Origin: Curtobacterium salicis
Lineage (GTDB): Bacteria > Actinomycetota > Actinomycetes > Actinomycetales > Microbacteriaceae
NCBI RefSeq assembly: GCF_011759505.1
Contig: NZ_JAAOYO010000003.1
Span: 682,001 to 746,000, forward strand
Reading direction: 5' to 3'
Length of the DNA stretch: 64,000 nt
A program made the translations under genes and the position numbers. Shown here piece by piece: positions 26,253 to 35,325 of this stretch (positions within the stretch are counted from its first letter, which is position 1; every line of letters begins with the position of its first letter). A model generated the notes under the pieces. That model had not been told where the DNA came from and did not search any database. It saw only the letters and a list, made by a program, of their open reading frames with translations.

Positions 26253-27429
26253 GGGTGCTCCTGTTCCTGGTGGTGCGCAGCGGGACGGGGGTGGAGAGTT
26301 CCTCGAGCGATGCGGCCAGTCCGCGCTGCAGGGCGAACTGGCCGGCCCCGACGAGTCCGGCGTCGGCGCCGAGCGACGCGCGCTCGATGACGAGGTGCTG
26401 CGTCACGAGCGGGTGGCAGCTCTCGTAGAGCTGGCTCCGCACGGCGGCGACGAACGGGTCGAGGGTGGACAGGATGCCGCCGAGGGAGACGGCGTCCGGG
26501 TTGAAGAAGTTCACGTTGGCGGCCAGCACCTCGCCGAGGTAGCGCCCGGCCAGCCGGACCGCGCGGGTCGTCTCCGGGTGCGCTTCGGACGCCAGCCGGA
26601 CCACGTCCTGGGTGGAGCTGACGTCGACGCCGGCCTCGCGGAGGATCCGGACGAGCGCGGCGCCGGACGCCACCGTCTCGAGGCAGCCGGTGTTGCCGCA
26701 CGAGCACGGGGTGTCACCGGCCGCGTCGATGCGCACGTGGGTGATGTCCCCGGCGGCGCCGGTCGAGCCGCGGTACAGGTGGCCGTCGATGATGATGCCG
26801 GCACCGATCGCCGACCCGGCCTTCACCGTGATCGCCTGGCGTCGGGTGGACGGCTGCACGGTCTGCTCGCCAGCGGCCATGCAGTTCGCGTCGTTGTCGA
26901 TCGCGGCCGGCACCCCGAAGTGCTCGGTGAGCCAGGCGGCGACCGGGAACCCGTTCCAGCCGGGCATCCGGCTCGGCAGGTCGACGACGCCCGCCTCGAC
27001 GTCGACCGGACCCGGGAGGCTCAACCCGACCCCGCGCAGTCCGTCCCGTCCGCGTTCGGTCACCAGGGCGTCGAGGAGCTCCGCGAGCGCGGCCAGGCCG
27101 GCCGTCGGTCCGTCGGCGAGCGCGAACGGGACGGTCGAGACGGACTCGAGCGCGCCTCCCGGCAGGACGATGCCGATCCGGACGTGACCGCCACCGACGT
27201 CCGCGGCGACCGCGTACTCGTCGGACCCACCGATCCGCAGGACCTTGCGGGGCCGGCCGCCCGTGGAGACGTCGGTGCCCTCCTCGGCCAGGATGCCGTG
27301 GCCGAGGAGCTGCCCGACGACGTGGGAGACCGTGGACGGCGCCGCTCCGAGCAGCTGGGCGATCTCGGTCCGACTCGAGGCCTGGCCACTGGCGATGAGT
27401 TCGAGCACGCGGGAGCTGAGGTCCGGCAC
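26245..27429 (-). CDS. ROK family transcriptional regulator (NagC/XylR type)
   Basis: The GTG at 27429 is chosen because GGAG lies six bases upstream. The protein has 394 residues. An N-terminal winged helix-turn-helix (ASSRTEIAQLLGAAPSTVSH) is followed by a ROK sugar-binding domain with DNDANCMAAGE, GAAGDITHVRID and the zinc motif CSCGNTGCLE. In ROK repressors the effector is usually a sugar or sugar phosphate. It is divergent from the ABC transporter genes and probably represses both directions from the shared promoter region. Confidence 0.93.
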   Translation of the reverse strand: MPDLSSRVLELIASGQASSRTEIAQLLGAAPSTVSHVVGQLLGHGILAEEGTDVSTGGRPRKVLRIGGSDEYAVAADVGGGHVRIGIVLPGGALESVSTVPFALADGPTAGLAALAELLDALVTERGRDGLRGVGLSLPGPVDVEAGVVDLPSRMPGWNGFPVAAWLTEHFGVPAAIDNDANCMAAGEQTVQPSTRRQAITVKAGSAIGAGIIIDGHLYRGSTGAAGDITHVRIDAAGDTPCSCGNTGCLETVASGAALVRILREAGVDVSSTQDVVRLASEAHPETTRAVRLAGRYLGEVLAANVNFFNPDAVSLGGILSTLDPFVAAVRSQLYESCHPLVTQHLVIERASLGADAGLVGAGQFALQRGLAASLEELSTPVPLRTTRNRSTRV

Positions 27430-27527
27430 GACTTTCTCCAATCGGCGTCACCCGGGCGCGGTGACCGCCCGATGGGACCGAGCCTACGGGGCAGAAGTGT
27501 CGGTCCGCGCTTTCCGCCGTTCGGCAG

Positions 27528-27558
27528 AAACAGACTATTTACACGAGAACGTTTGTTT
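27528..27558. promoter_or_regulatory. AT-rich inverted repeat, candidate ROK operator
   Basis: AAACAGAC (27528-27535) and GTTTGTTT (27551-27558) form an inverted repeat with one mismatch, 15 bp apart, around TATTTACACG. The block stands out as AT-rich in very GC-rich surroundings, as NagC-type operators often do. It lies in the 239-bp gap between the divergent ROK regulator and substrate-binding protein. Confidence 0.55.
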
Positions 27559-27668
27559 TTCCAACGACTTCGGCCATTGACTGTGCACGTGCCACCGGGG
27601 CCTGGTCCTGGTCGCACTCCCGTCCCTCCACCACGCCGACGATGGCGTCCTCGCGCAAGGAGACACGC

Positions 27669-29465
27669 ATGACCAAGCCCCGTCGCTGGGCCCTCCTCAC
27701 CGGAGCCGCACTCGCGGTGAGCGCACTGCTCGCCGGGTGTTCCGGGGGCGGTTCCGCCACCACCGGCACGAAGTCCGACGAGATCGACTACGCGCTGCCG
27801 GCGAACTTCACGCCGAACTGGATCCTGCCGATCGGCACCGCCGCGCACCTCAACACGAACAACGGCTCGATCGCCCAGTCGCTGTACGAGCGCCTCATCG
27901 CCTACGACGGGTCCACCGGCAAGATCGCGTGGGACAAGGCCGGATCGGTCGCCACCGCCGCCGACTTCGCGTCCGACAGCAAGAGCGTCACGATCACCCT
28001 CGGCGACCGGCACTGGTCCGACGGCGAGCCGATCACGAGCCGCGACGTCGAGTTCTGGTTCAACCTGATCAAGGCGAACGCGAAGGACTGGGGCTCGTAC
28101 TCCGAGGGCAAGGCGCCGGACAACTGGACGTCCTTCACGGCCGTCGACGACACGCACTTCACGATCACGTTCGACAAGGCGTACAACAAGGACTGGATGC
28201 TCGCCAACCAGCTGAGCTACATCATCCCGCTGCCCCAGCACGCCTGGGACAAGACGAGCGCTTCCGGCACGGTGACCGACGCCGACCGCACCGCGACCGG
28301 TGCCAAGCAGGTCTGGAAGTACCTCAACACGGCCGCGGGCAAGATCGCCGACTACGACTCGGACGCCCTGTGGAAGACGATCTCCGGCCCCTACGGCCTG
28401 TCGTCCTTCACCACCGCCGGCAAGGTCCAGCTGACCGCGAACCCGAAGTACGACGGCGGCGAGAAGGCGTCCATCAAGACGGTCAACCTGCTGCCCTTCA
28501 CCACCGCGGACGCCGAGACGAACGCGCTGCGCTCCGGTGCGGTCGACTACGGCTACATCAACGCCACCGACCTCGACCAGGAGGACTCCTTCACGGCGAA
28601 GGGCTACGAGGTCGACCCGTGGACCGGCTGGGCGATCACGTACATGCCGTACAACTTCAACAACCCGGACATGGGCGCCGTGTTCCAGCAGCTGTACGCC
28701 CGCCAGGCCGTGCAGATGTCGATCGACCAGAAGAGCCTGTCGAAGGTCGTCTTCAACGGCACCGCGACCTCCACCTACGGCCCGATCCCGCAGGCGCAGG
28801 AGTCCGACTACGTCTCCGACGTGCAGAAGGACAACCCGTACCCGTTCAGCACGAAGAAAGCCGCCGCACTGCTGACGAGCCACGGCTGGACGAAGCAGGG
28901 CGGCACCATGGTCTGCACCGACCCGGGCACCTCGTCGAGCCAGTGCGGCGAGGGTGTCGCCGAGGGCACGAAGTTCGCCATGAAGGTGCTCTCGCAGTCC
29001 GGTTCGACCGTCACCGACAACATGATGAGCGCCATCCAGTCGTCGCTCGAGAAGACCGGCATCGGCTTCTCGATCAAGACGGCCCCGGTGTCGAGCGTCC
29101 TGTCGCAGACCCCGACCTGCACCGCCGACGAGTCCAGCTGCGACTGGGACCTGTCGTTCTTCGGCACCGCGGGCAGCTGGTACTTCCCGGCCTACCCGAC
29201 CGGTGAGTCGCTGTTCTCCACCGGCGGTTCGGCGAACTTCGGCAGCTACTCGAACAAGCAGGTCGACGCGCTCATCGACGCGACGACCACCTCCACCGAC
29301 GCCAGCGCCGTGCAGGACTACAGCGCCGCCGTCGCGAAGGACCTGCCCGTGATCTGGCTGCCCAGCCCGGACTACCAGATCTCCGTCAAGAAGAGCGGTC
29401 TGACCGGCTTCGACCAGGACTCGCTCGCGAACTTCCACCCCGCCCAGTGGAAGTGGAGCAAGTAG
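27669..29465 (+). CDS. ABC transporter substrate-binding lipoprotein (peptide/opine/nickel family 5)
   Basis: The ATG at 27669 has AAGGAG seven bases upstream. The 598-residue protein begins with a lipoprotein signal, lipobox LLAGC with Cys24. The mature part has the family 5 (DppA/OppA) pattern: SIAQSLYERLIAYDG, WSDGEPITSRDVEFWFNL, then AFTVDDTHFTITFDKAYN-like strands and RQAVQMSIDQKSL. This family binds peptides but also oligosaccharides and opines, so the ligand cannot be read from sequence. Confidence 0.93.
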   Translation: MTKPRRWALLTGAALAVSALLAGCSGGGSATTGTKSDEIDYALPANFTPNWILPIGTAAHLNTNNGSIAQSLYERLIAYDGSTGKIAWDKAGSVATAADFASDSKSVTITLGDRHWSDGEPITSRDVEFWFNLIKANAKDWGSYSEGKAPDNWTSFTAVDDTHFTITFDKAYNKDWMLANQLSYIIPLPQHAWDKTSASGTVTDADRTATGAKQVWKYLNTAAGKIADYDSDALWKTISGPYGLSSFTTAGKVQLTANPKYDGGEKASIKTVNLLPFTTADAETNALRSGAVDYGYINATDLDQEDSFTAKGYEVDPWTGWAITYMPYNFNNPDMGAVFQQLYARQAVQMSIDQKSLSKVVFNGTATSTYGPIPQAQESDYVSDVQKDNPYPFSTKKAAALLTSHGWTKQGGTMVCTDPGTSSSQCGEGVAEGTKFAMKVLSQSGSTVTDNMMSAIQSSLEKTGIGFSIKTAPVSSVLSQTPTCTADESSCDWDLSFFGTAGSWYFPAYPTGESLFSTGGSANFGSYSNKQVDALIDATTTSTDASAVQDYSAAVAKDLPVIWLPSPDYQISVKKSGLTGFDQDSLANFHPAQWKWSK

Positions 29466-29476
29466 CAGCGTGACCC

Positions 29477-29508
29477 GGACGGGAGGCGCCGCACCGCGCC
29501 TCCCGTCC
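29477..29508 (+). terminator. Hairpin between the binding-protein and permease genes
   Basis: GGACGGGAGGCGC (29477-29489) pairs perfectly with GCGCCTCCCGTCC (29496-29508) around a 6-nt loop. It lies inside the transporter operon, 12 bp after the binding-protein stop, so it probably attenuates rather than ends transcription. Confidence 0.75.
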
Positions 29509-29542
29509 TCCCCACGTCCCGGACCCGAGCATCGGAAGCAGC

Positions 29543-30502
29543 ATGACCACTGCCCTCTACCTCAGCCGCCGCGTCCTGCAGGCGCTCGCGGTGATCCTCA
29601 TCGTCACGATCGTCGTGTTCTGCCTGCTGCACGCACTGCCCGGCGGACCCGCTCGCGGCGTGCTCGGCGTCTCCGCGACCCCCGCCCAGATCGCCGCGTT
29701 CAACCAGGCGCAGGGCCTCGACCAGGCGCTGCCCGTGCAGTACCTCCGGTTCCTCGGACGCCTGCTCACGGGCGACCTCGGCACCTCGTACACGCTCAAC
29801 GAACCGGTGTCGCAGCTCATCCAGGAGCGCATCCCGAAGACCCTCGTCCTCACCGGACTCTCCGCCGTGCTCGGGATCGTCATCGCGATCCCGGTCGGCA
29901 TGTGGCAGGCAGCCCGACGCAACGGCGCGATCGACTACGCCGCCACCGCCCTGGCGTTCGTCTTCTACTCGACGCCCGCGTTCTTCCTCGGCCTCGTGCT
30001 CATCATCGTCTTCAGCCAGCAGCTGCCGTGGCTGCCGTCGCAGGCGCCGAGCGGCACCACCCTCGCCGAGGTGTTCCAGCAGCCGGCCGGCCTCGTCCTG
30101 CCGGTGCTCACCGGAGCCCTGGCGATGATCGCCGTCTTCAGCCGGTACATGCGGGCTGCGACGCTGGAGAACCTCCAGGAGGACTACGTCCGCACCGCAC
30201 GCGCCGGTGGCTCGTCGACGGCGACGATCCTCCGCCGGCACGTGTTCCGGAACTCGCTGACGCCCGTCGTCGCGATGCTCGGCTACTACCTGCCGGTGCT
30301 GTTCGGCGGCGCGCTGGTCACCGAACAGCTGTTCAACTACCCCGGCATGGGGCTGCTGTTCTGGAACGCGGCACAGACCTCGGACTACCCGACGCTGCTC
30401 GGCTGCGTGCTCGTCATCTCCGTCGCCACCGTCATCGGCACGCTGCTCGCCGACGTGGCACAGTCCCTCATCGACCCGCGAGTGAAGGCAGGCCGCGCAT
30501 GA
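29543..30502 (+). CDS. ABC transporter permease, DppB type
   Basis: A 319-residue membrane protein of the binding-protein-dependent transport family with about six helices. The N-terminal YLSRRVLQALAVILIVTIVV and the EAA loop (YVRTARAGGSSTATILRRHVF) are typical of DppB-like permeases. NYPGMGLLFWNAAQTSDYP near the C-terminus is conserved. It overlaps the next permease by 4 bp (ATGA). Confidence 0.93.
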   Translation: MTTALYLSRRVLQALAVILIVTIVVFCLLHALPGGPARGVLGVSATPAQIAAFNQAQGLDQALPVQYLRFLGRLLTGDLGTSYTLNEPVSQLIQERIPKTLVLTGLSAVLGIVIAIPVGMWQAARRNGAIDYAATALAFVFYSTPAFFLGLVLIIVFSQQLPWLPSQAPSGTTLAEVFQQPAGLVLPVLTGALAMIAVFSRYMRAATLENLQEDYVRTARAGGSSTATILRRHVFRNSLTPVVAMLGYYLPVLFGGALVTEQLFNYPGMGLLFWNAAQTSDYPTLLGCVLVISVATVIGTLLADVAQSLIDPRVKAGRA

Positions 30503-31395
30503 CCACCGTGCAACTCGCCCCCGAGACGCCCGGCGCACCCGTCACGGTCGCCGCCACCGGCTTCCGACTGGCCGCCCGCCGGTTCCGCCACAACACCCTC
30601 GCCGTCATCGGCCTGGTCCTGCTCGTCGTCATCGTGCTGTTCTGCTTCGTCGGCCCGTTCCTGTACCCGACCGACCAGACCCACACCATGCTCGAGCAGG
30701 CGAACCGGAGCTCGGGCGGCGCCCACCTGCTCGGCACCGACGCCGTCGGCCACGACGTCCTCGGCCGTCTCATGTACGGCGGCAAGGTGTCCCTCATGGT
30801 CGGCATCGCCGCCGGACTGCTGGCGACCGTCGTCGGCACGCTGTGGGGCTCCGTCGCCGGGTACGTCGGCGGCTGGGTCGACGCCGTGATGATGCGCATC
30901 GTCGACGCCGGCATCGCGATCCCGGCGCTGTTCATCCTGCTCGTCATCTCGGCGATCACCACGCCCGGCGTCTGGGGGCTCATCGTGATCCTCGGGTTCG
31001 TGTCCTGGCTCGTGCCGTCCCGACTCATCCGCGCCGAGACCCTGACGCTGAAGAACCGCGACTTCGTGCTCACCCTCCGCGCCATCGGTGGCTCGCACGC
31101 CCGCGCCATCGGCCGGCACCTGCTGCCGAACTCGGTGTCGACCATCGTCGTCGCCGCCACGTTCCAGGTGGCCGACGCGATCCTCCTGGTCGCCTACGTC
31201 TCCTACCTGGGCCTCGGCGTGCAGCCGCCGGCCACGGACTGGGGCGGCATGCTCTCGGCGGGACTCACCGCCGCCTACTCCGGTCGCTGGTGGCTCATCG
31301 TGCCGCCGGGACTCGCCGTGATCCTCGTCGTCTGCGCGCTCAACGCCGTCGGCGACGGGCTCCGGGACGCATTCGACGTGAAGGGCCGCGGATGA
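30499..31395 (+). CDS. ABC transporter permease, DppC type
   Basis: The ATG at 30499 overlaps the previous stop and the stop overlaps the next ATG. The 298-residue protein has the short N-terminal OppC_N helix (RRFRHNTLAVIGLVLLVVIV), HLLGTDAVGHDVLGRLMYGG, an EAA loop (FVLTLRAIGGSHARAIGRHL) and about six membrane helices. It forms the transport channel with the DppB-type subunit. Confidence 0.93.
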   Translation: MTTVQLAPETPGAPVTVAATGFRLAARRFRHNTLAVIGLVLLVVIVLFCFVGPFLYPTDQTHTMLEQANRSSGGAHLLGTDAVGHDVLGRLMYGGKVSLMVGIAAGLLATVVGTLWGSVAGYVGGWVDAVMMRIVDAGIAIPALFILLVISAITTPGVWGLIVILGFVSWLVPSRLIRAETLTLKNRDFVLTLRAIGGSHARAIGRHLLPNSVSTIVVAATFQVADAILLVAYVSYLGLGVQPPATDWGGMLSAGLTAAYSGRWWLIVPPGLAVILVVCALNAVGDGLRDAFDVKGRG

Positions 31396-33092
31396 CCGCC
31401 ACCGAACCGATCCTCGCCGTCGACGACCTCGGCGTGCACTTCAGCACCGAGTCCGGCGACGTGCACGCCGTCCAGGGCGTCTCGCTCACCGTCGCACCGG
31501 GCGAGACCCTCGCCCTCGTCGGGGAGTCCGGCTCCGGCAAGTCCACCGTCGCCCTCGCCGCGATGGGGCTGCTCTCCGGCAACGCCACCGTCACCGGCAG
31601 CGCCGTCATCGACGGGCACCAGGTCGTCGGTGCGTCCGAGCCGTCCCTGCGCTCCCTGCGCGGCCAGACCGTCTCGATGGTGTTCCAGGAGCCCGCGACC
31701 GCCCTCGACCCGCTCACCCGGGTCGGGGCGCAGATCGCCGAGGTCATCCGGAACCACCGGCAGGTGTCCGCCGCGTCCGCCGCGACCGAGGCCTTCGAAC
31801 TCCTCCGCCGCGTCGGCATCCCGTCCCCGGAGGAGCGCGCGAAGGCCTTCCCGTTCCAGCTCTCCGGCGGCCAGCGACAACGTGTCGTCATCGCGATGGC
31901 GATCGCGAACGAGCCGGCGCTCCTCATCGCCGACGAGCCGACCACCGCGCTCGACGTCACGGTGCAGGCCGAGATCCTCGAGCTGCTCCGGGCGCTCGCC
32001 GCCGACACCGGCACCGGCGTGCTGCTCGTCACGCACAACATGGGGGTCGTCGCGGACTTCGCCGACCGGGTCGCCGTGATGCTGCAGGGCTCGATCGTCG
32101 AGACCGGCGGCGTCGAGGACGTCCTGCTCCGACCGCAGCACGAGTACACCGAACGGCTGCTGGCCGCGGTGCCGCGCCTCCAGACCGCTGCGTCGTCGGC
32201 CGAGCGGCCCGTGGTCGCGGATCGGCCGGCGTCCGCCGACGAACCGGACGGGAGGCCCGCCCCCGCCCCGGTGGTCGACCTGCGTGACGTGTCGGTCACC
32301 TTCGGCCGCGGCGCCCGCGCGGTGCACGCCCTGCGCGGCATCGACGTCGTCGTGCACGCCGGGGAGACCGTCGGCCTGGTCGGCGAGTCCGGCTCCGGCA
32401 AGTCCACCGCCGCCCGCGTCGCCCTCGGCCTGGTGCGCCCCACCGCCGGCAGCGTCCGGCTGTTCGGCTCCGACCTCCGCCGCACCCGCGGACGGGACCG
32501 CCTGGCCCTCCGTTCCGGCATCGGCGTCGTGCTGCAGGACCCCGTGGCGTCGCTCGACCCGCGGATGTCCGTCGGCGAGTGCATCGCCGAACCGCTCGCC
32601 ATCCACCGCCGGCGGACCTCGACCGCCGACCGCCGCCGCCGCGTGGACGAGGTCCTGGACGCCGTCCGACTGCCCCGGACCCTGGCCACCCGCGCCCCGC
32701 GGGAGCTCTCCGGCGGGCAGCGTCAGCGCGTCAGCCTCGCCCGGGCGCTCGTGCTCGACCCGCGGCTGCTCGTCGCGGACGAACCGACCAGCGCCCTCGA
32801 CGTCAGCGTGCAGGAGGCCGTCCTCGAGGTCCTCACCGACCTGCAGGCCGACCTGGGCTTCGCGTGCCTGTTCGTCTCGCACGACCTCGCCGTCGTGCAG
32901 CAGTTCGCCGAACGGGTCGTCGTGATGCGCGCCGGTGCGGTCGAGGAACAGGGCCCGACCGGCGCGACGCTGCTGCACCCGACGACCGACTACACCCGGC
33001 GCCTGCTCGCCGCCGTCCCCGTGCCCGACCCGGTGGTGCAACGCCAGCGCCGGACCGAACGGCTGGCCTCCCTCGCCGCGGTGACCCCGTGA
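31392..33092 (+). CDS. ABC transporter ATP-binding protein, two fused ATPase domains (DppD-DppF type)
   Basis: The 566-residue protein contains two complete ATPase modules. Walker A motifs GESGSGKS lie at 44-51 and 331-338. Each half has a LSGGQRQR signature and Walker B (LLIADEPTTALD, then LLVADEPTSALD). A linker of about 40 residues, rich in Ala, Asp and Pro, joins the halves. Separate dppD and dppF genes are common; the fusion provides both subunits at fixed ratio. It overlaps its neighbours by 4 bp on both sides. Confidence 0.94.
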   Translation: MTATEPILAVDDLGVHFSTESGDVHAVQGVSLTVAPGETLALVGESGSGKSTVALAAMGLLSGNATVTGSAVIDGHQVVGASEPSLRSLRGQTVSMVFQEPATALDPLTRVGAQIAEVIRNHRQVSAASAATEAFELLRRVGIPSPEERAKAFPFQLSGGQRQRVVIAMAIANEPALLIADEPTTALDVTVQAEILELLRALAADTGTGVLLVTHNMGVVADFADRVAVMLQGSIVETGGVEDVLLRPQHEYTERLLAAVPRLQTAASSAERPVVADRPASADEPDGRPAPAPVVDLRDVSVTFGRGARAVHALRGIDVVVHAGETVGLVGESGSGKSTAARVALGLVRPTAGSVRLFGSDLRRTRGRDRLALRSGIGVVLQDPVASLDPRMSVGECIAEPLAIHRRRTSTADRRRRVDEVLDAVRLPRTLATRAPRELSGGQRQRVSLARALVLDPRLLVADEPTSALDVSVQEAVLEVLTDLQADLGFACLFVSHDLAVVQQFAERVVVMRAGAVEEQGPTGATLLHPTTDYTRRLLAAVPVPDPVVQRQRRTERLASLAAVTP

Positions 33093-34006
33093 GCGCCGAG
33101 GTGCTCGCCGGCATCGACGTCGGCGGGACGAACACGAAGGTCCTCCTCGCCACCACCGACCTCGAGGTCCTCGACCGCATCGACCTGCCGACACCCGCGC
33201 ACGACGGCGGAGACGCGATCCTGGACGCGGCCGAGGCGGCGGTGCGGTCCCTGCTCGACCGGCACCGGGCCTCCTTGGCGGGCGTCGGGGTGGGCGCTGC
33301 CGGCGTCGTCGACCCGACCACGGGCACGGTGCTCGTCACCGCCAACTCGTTCACCGGCTGGGCCGGGTACGGCGTCACCGACGCCGTCACCGCACGGCTC
33401 GGGGTCCCGGCGACGCTCGACAACGACGTCAACGCGTTCCTCCTGGGCGAGGTCGCTGCCGGAGCCGTCGCGGGGGAGCGGGACGTGCTCGGGATGACCC
33501 TCGGCACCGGGGTCGGCGGCGCGCTCGTCCTCGGCGGCACCCTGTTCGGCGGCCCGCACGGCGCGGCCGGTGAGATCGGCCACGTCCCCGGCTTCGGCGA
33601 CACCCCCTGCACCTGCGGGCAGCGCGGCCACCTCGAGACCGTCGCCGGTGCCCGGGGGATGGCAGACCGCTACGCCGCGAGCACCGGTCGACGACTCGGC
33701 ACCCACCAGGTCGCCGAGGCCGCACGCGCCGGGGACCCGGACGCCCAGGCCGTGTTCGCGACCGCCGGGTGGGGCGTCGCCCGCGCCGTCCTGCTCACCG
33801 CGGGGATCCTCGACGTGACGACGGTCGTCATCGGCGGCGGGGTGGCCCGGTCGTGGGACCTGCTCGCGCCGGCCGTCGCGTCGGCGTTGGCGGACGAACC
33901 CCCGGTCAGCGGGGCGGCGATCCGCGTCGAGCCCTCGGCGCTCGGACCGGACGCCGTGGCGCTCGGGGCGGCCGCGCAGGTGCGGCGGCTCGTCGTCGCG
34001 GCGTGA
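33089..34006 (+). CDS. ROK family sugar kinase
   Basis: The GTG overlaps the ATPase stop (GTGA). The 305-residue protein has the ATP-binding GIDVGGTNTKVLL, DNDVNAFLLGE with the catalytic-base Asp, GTGVGGALVLGG and GAAGEIGHVPG. The zinc motif reads CTCGQRGHLE, with His replacing the third Cys of the usual CxCGxxGC. With no DNA-binding domain it should be an enzyme phosphorylating a hexose, amino sugar or related polyol. Its coupling to the transporter suggests the imported compound contains or yields a sugar. Confidence 0.92.
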   Translation: MSAEVLAGIDVGGTNTKVLLATTDLEVLDRIDLPTPAHDGGDAILDAAEAAVRSLLDRHRASLAGVGVGAAGVVDPTTGTVLVTANSFTGWAGYGVTDAVTARLGVPATLDNDVNAFLLGEVAAGAVAGERDVLGMTLGTGVGGALVLGGTLFGGPHGAAGEIGHVPGFGDTPCTCGQRGHLETVAGARGMADRYAASTGRRLGTHQVAEAARAGDPDAQAVFATAGWGVARAVLLTAGILDVTTVVIGGGVARSWDLLAPAVASALADEPPVSGAAIRVEPSALGPDAVALGAAAQVRRLVVAA

Positions 34007-34097
34007 GCCGAGTGTCGAGGCGGTGCTGAGCGCTCTCTGATCTGCCGGAGCGGGACTCCCGGCACCGGAACAGTGCACCGGCTGGGAGGATGAGCGC

Positions 34098-34814
34098 ATG
34101 ACCGACGCGCCCGCCCCGACGCCAGCCCGCCGGGAGCGCATGCCGTCCGGCATCCTCGTCCGCACGCCGTACCCGCTCGCCACGCTCGCGATCGCCCTCG
34201 CCACCGTGATCGTCATCACGATCGTCGGGTTCGTCCTCGGCGACGTCGACTTCCCGCTCGCCCACGCGCTGAACACCCTGCACACCGGGGCGCTCGGGGC
34301 GTTCACCACCGCGGTCTACCACGTGATCAGCCCCGCTCCGGCGATCGGCGTCACGATCATCGTCACCGGCGTGCTCTGGTTCGTGCAACGGGACGTCCGC
34401 CCGGCGGCCGCGTTCGCCGGCACCGTCGCGATCACCTGGGTGCCGTCGGACCTCGTCAAGGAACTCGTCCAGCGCCCCCGGCCGGACACGTCGCTGCTGC
34501 CGCACCCGTTCGCCACGCAGCCCGACCCCTCGTACCCGAGTGGGCACACCGTGTTCATCGTCGCCATCGTCATCGCGCTGACGTGGGTGCTCCGCGACAC
34601 CCGGTGGCACACCCTCGCCGTGACGCTCGGCACCGTGATCGTCGTGGTGGTCGTGCTCGCGCTCACCATCGACGCCGTGCACTACCCGACCGACACCGTC
34701 GCGTCCGTGGTGTGGGCGCTCGCCGTCGCACCGGCCGCACGGCTCGTCTGGGTGGACTGGGCGATGCCGCGCATCCCCGTCCTGCGGCGCCCGGCGCTCA
34801 CCGCACGGCACTGA
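34098..34814 (+). CDS. PAP2 family membrane phosphatase
   Basis: A 238-residue membrane protein with about six helices. The phosphatase motifs are KELVQRPRP (motif 1), YPSGHT (motif 2) and a motif 3 reading DAVHYPTD, in which the usual SR before the spacer is not obvious while the His and Asp are kept. Such enzymes dephosphorylate undecaprenyl pyrophosphate or phosphatidic acid. GGGAGGA lies seven bases before the ATG. Confidence 0.92.
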   Translation: MTDAPAPTPARRERMPSGILVRTPYPLATLAIALATVIVITIVGFVLGDVDFPLAHALNTLHTGALGAFTTAVYHVISPAPAIGVTIIVTGVLWFVQRDVRPAAAFAGTVAITWVPSDLVKELVQRPRPDTSLLPHPFATQPDPSYPSGHTVFIVAIVIALTWVLRDTRWHTLAVTLGTVIVVVVVLALTIDAVHYPTDTVASVVWALAVAPAARLVWVDWAMPRIPVLRRPALTARH

Positions 34815-34866
34815 ACGCCGTCCGTCACCCGGTGGGTCGCCCATCGACGCGGGTTACGGTGCGGGG

Positions 34867-35325
34867 ATGACTTCCCCGACCTCCGACGACGCGTTGGCCC
34901 GGCTGGCGGACGTCGTCCTCAGCGTCGCGCGGGAGCTCGACCCGACCGGTCCGCGCGCGGTCGACGTCGTGCCGCTGACCGGTACCGAGGTCCTGGTGAT
35001 GCGCTGGGTCGACACGAACCCGGGGACGACGCCGAGTGCCACGGCGGACGCGACGGCCCTCCGCCGCAGCAACCTCAGCGTCGCGCTCGGGTCGCTCGTC
35101 GTGAAGGGCATGGTCGAACGGCGTGCCCATCCGGACGACGCCCGGACCGCCCAGCTGTTCCCGACGGCGCTCGCGGCCGAGAGCATCGGCGTGCTGCGGA
35201 CCCGGTGGGCGGAGACCCTCCGTGCCGCCCTCCACGAGCAGGGCATCGAGGACGACGCCGTGGTGTCCGCCGTCGGACTGCTCGAGCGGATCGAGCAGGG
35301 GCTCAGGCCGTCGCGCGACGGATGA
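34867..35325 (+). CDS. MarR family transcriptional regulator
   Basis: The 152-residue winged-helix protein shows LTGTEVLVMRWVDTNPGTTP, a recognition helix region (ALRRSNLSVALGSLVVKGMV) and the wing ERRAHPDDARTAQLFPTA. TACGGT (34855-34860) lies six bases before the ATG with no Shine-Dalgarno sequence, so a leaderless mRNA is likely. Its last 23 bp overlap the convergent DUF1801 gene. Confidence 0.88.
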   Translation: MTSPTSDDALARLADVVLSVARELDPTGPRAVDVVPLTGTEVLVMRWVDTNPGTTPSATADATALRRSNLSVALGSLVVKGMVERRAHPDDARTAQLFPTALAAESIGVLRTRWAETLRAALHEQGIEDDAVVSAVGLLERIEQGLRPSRDG

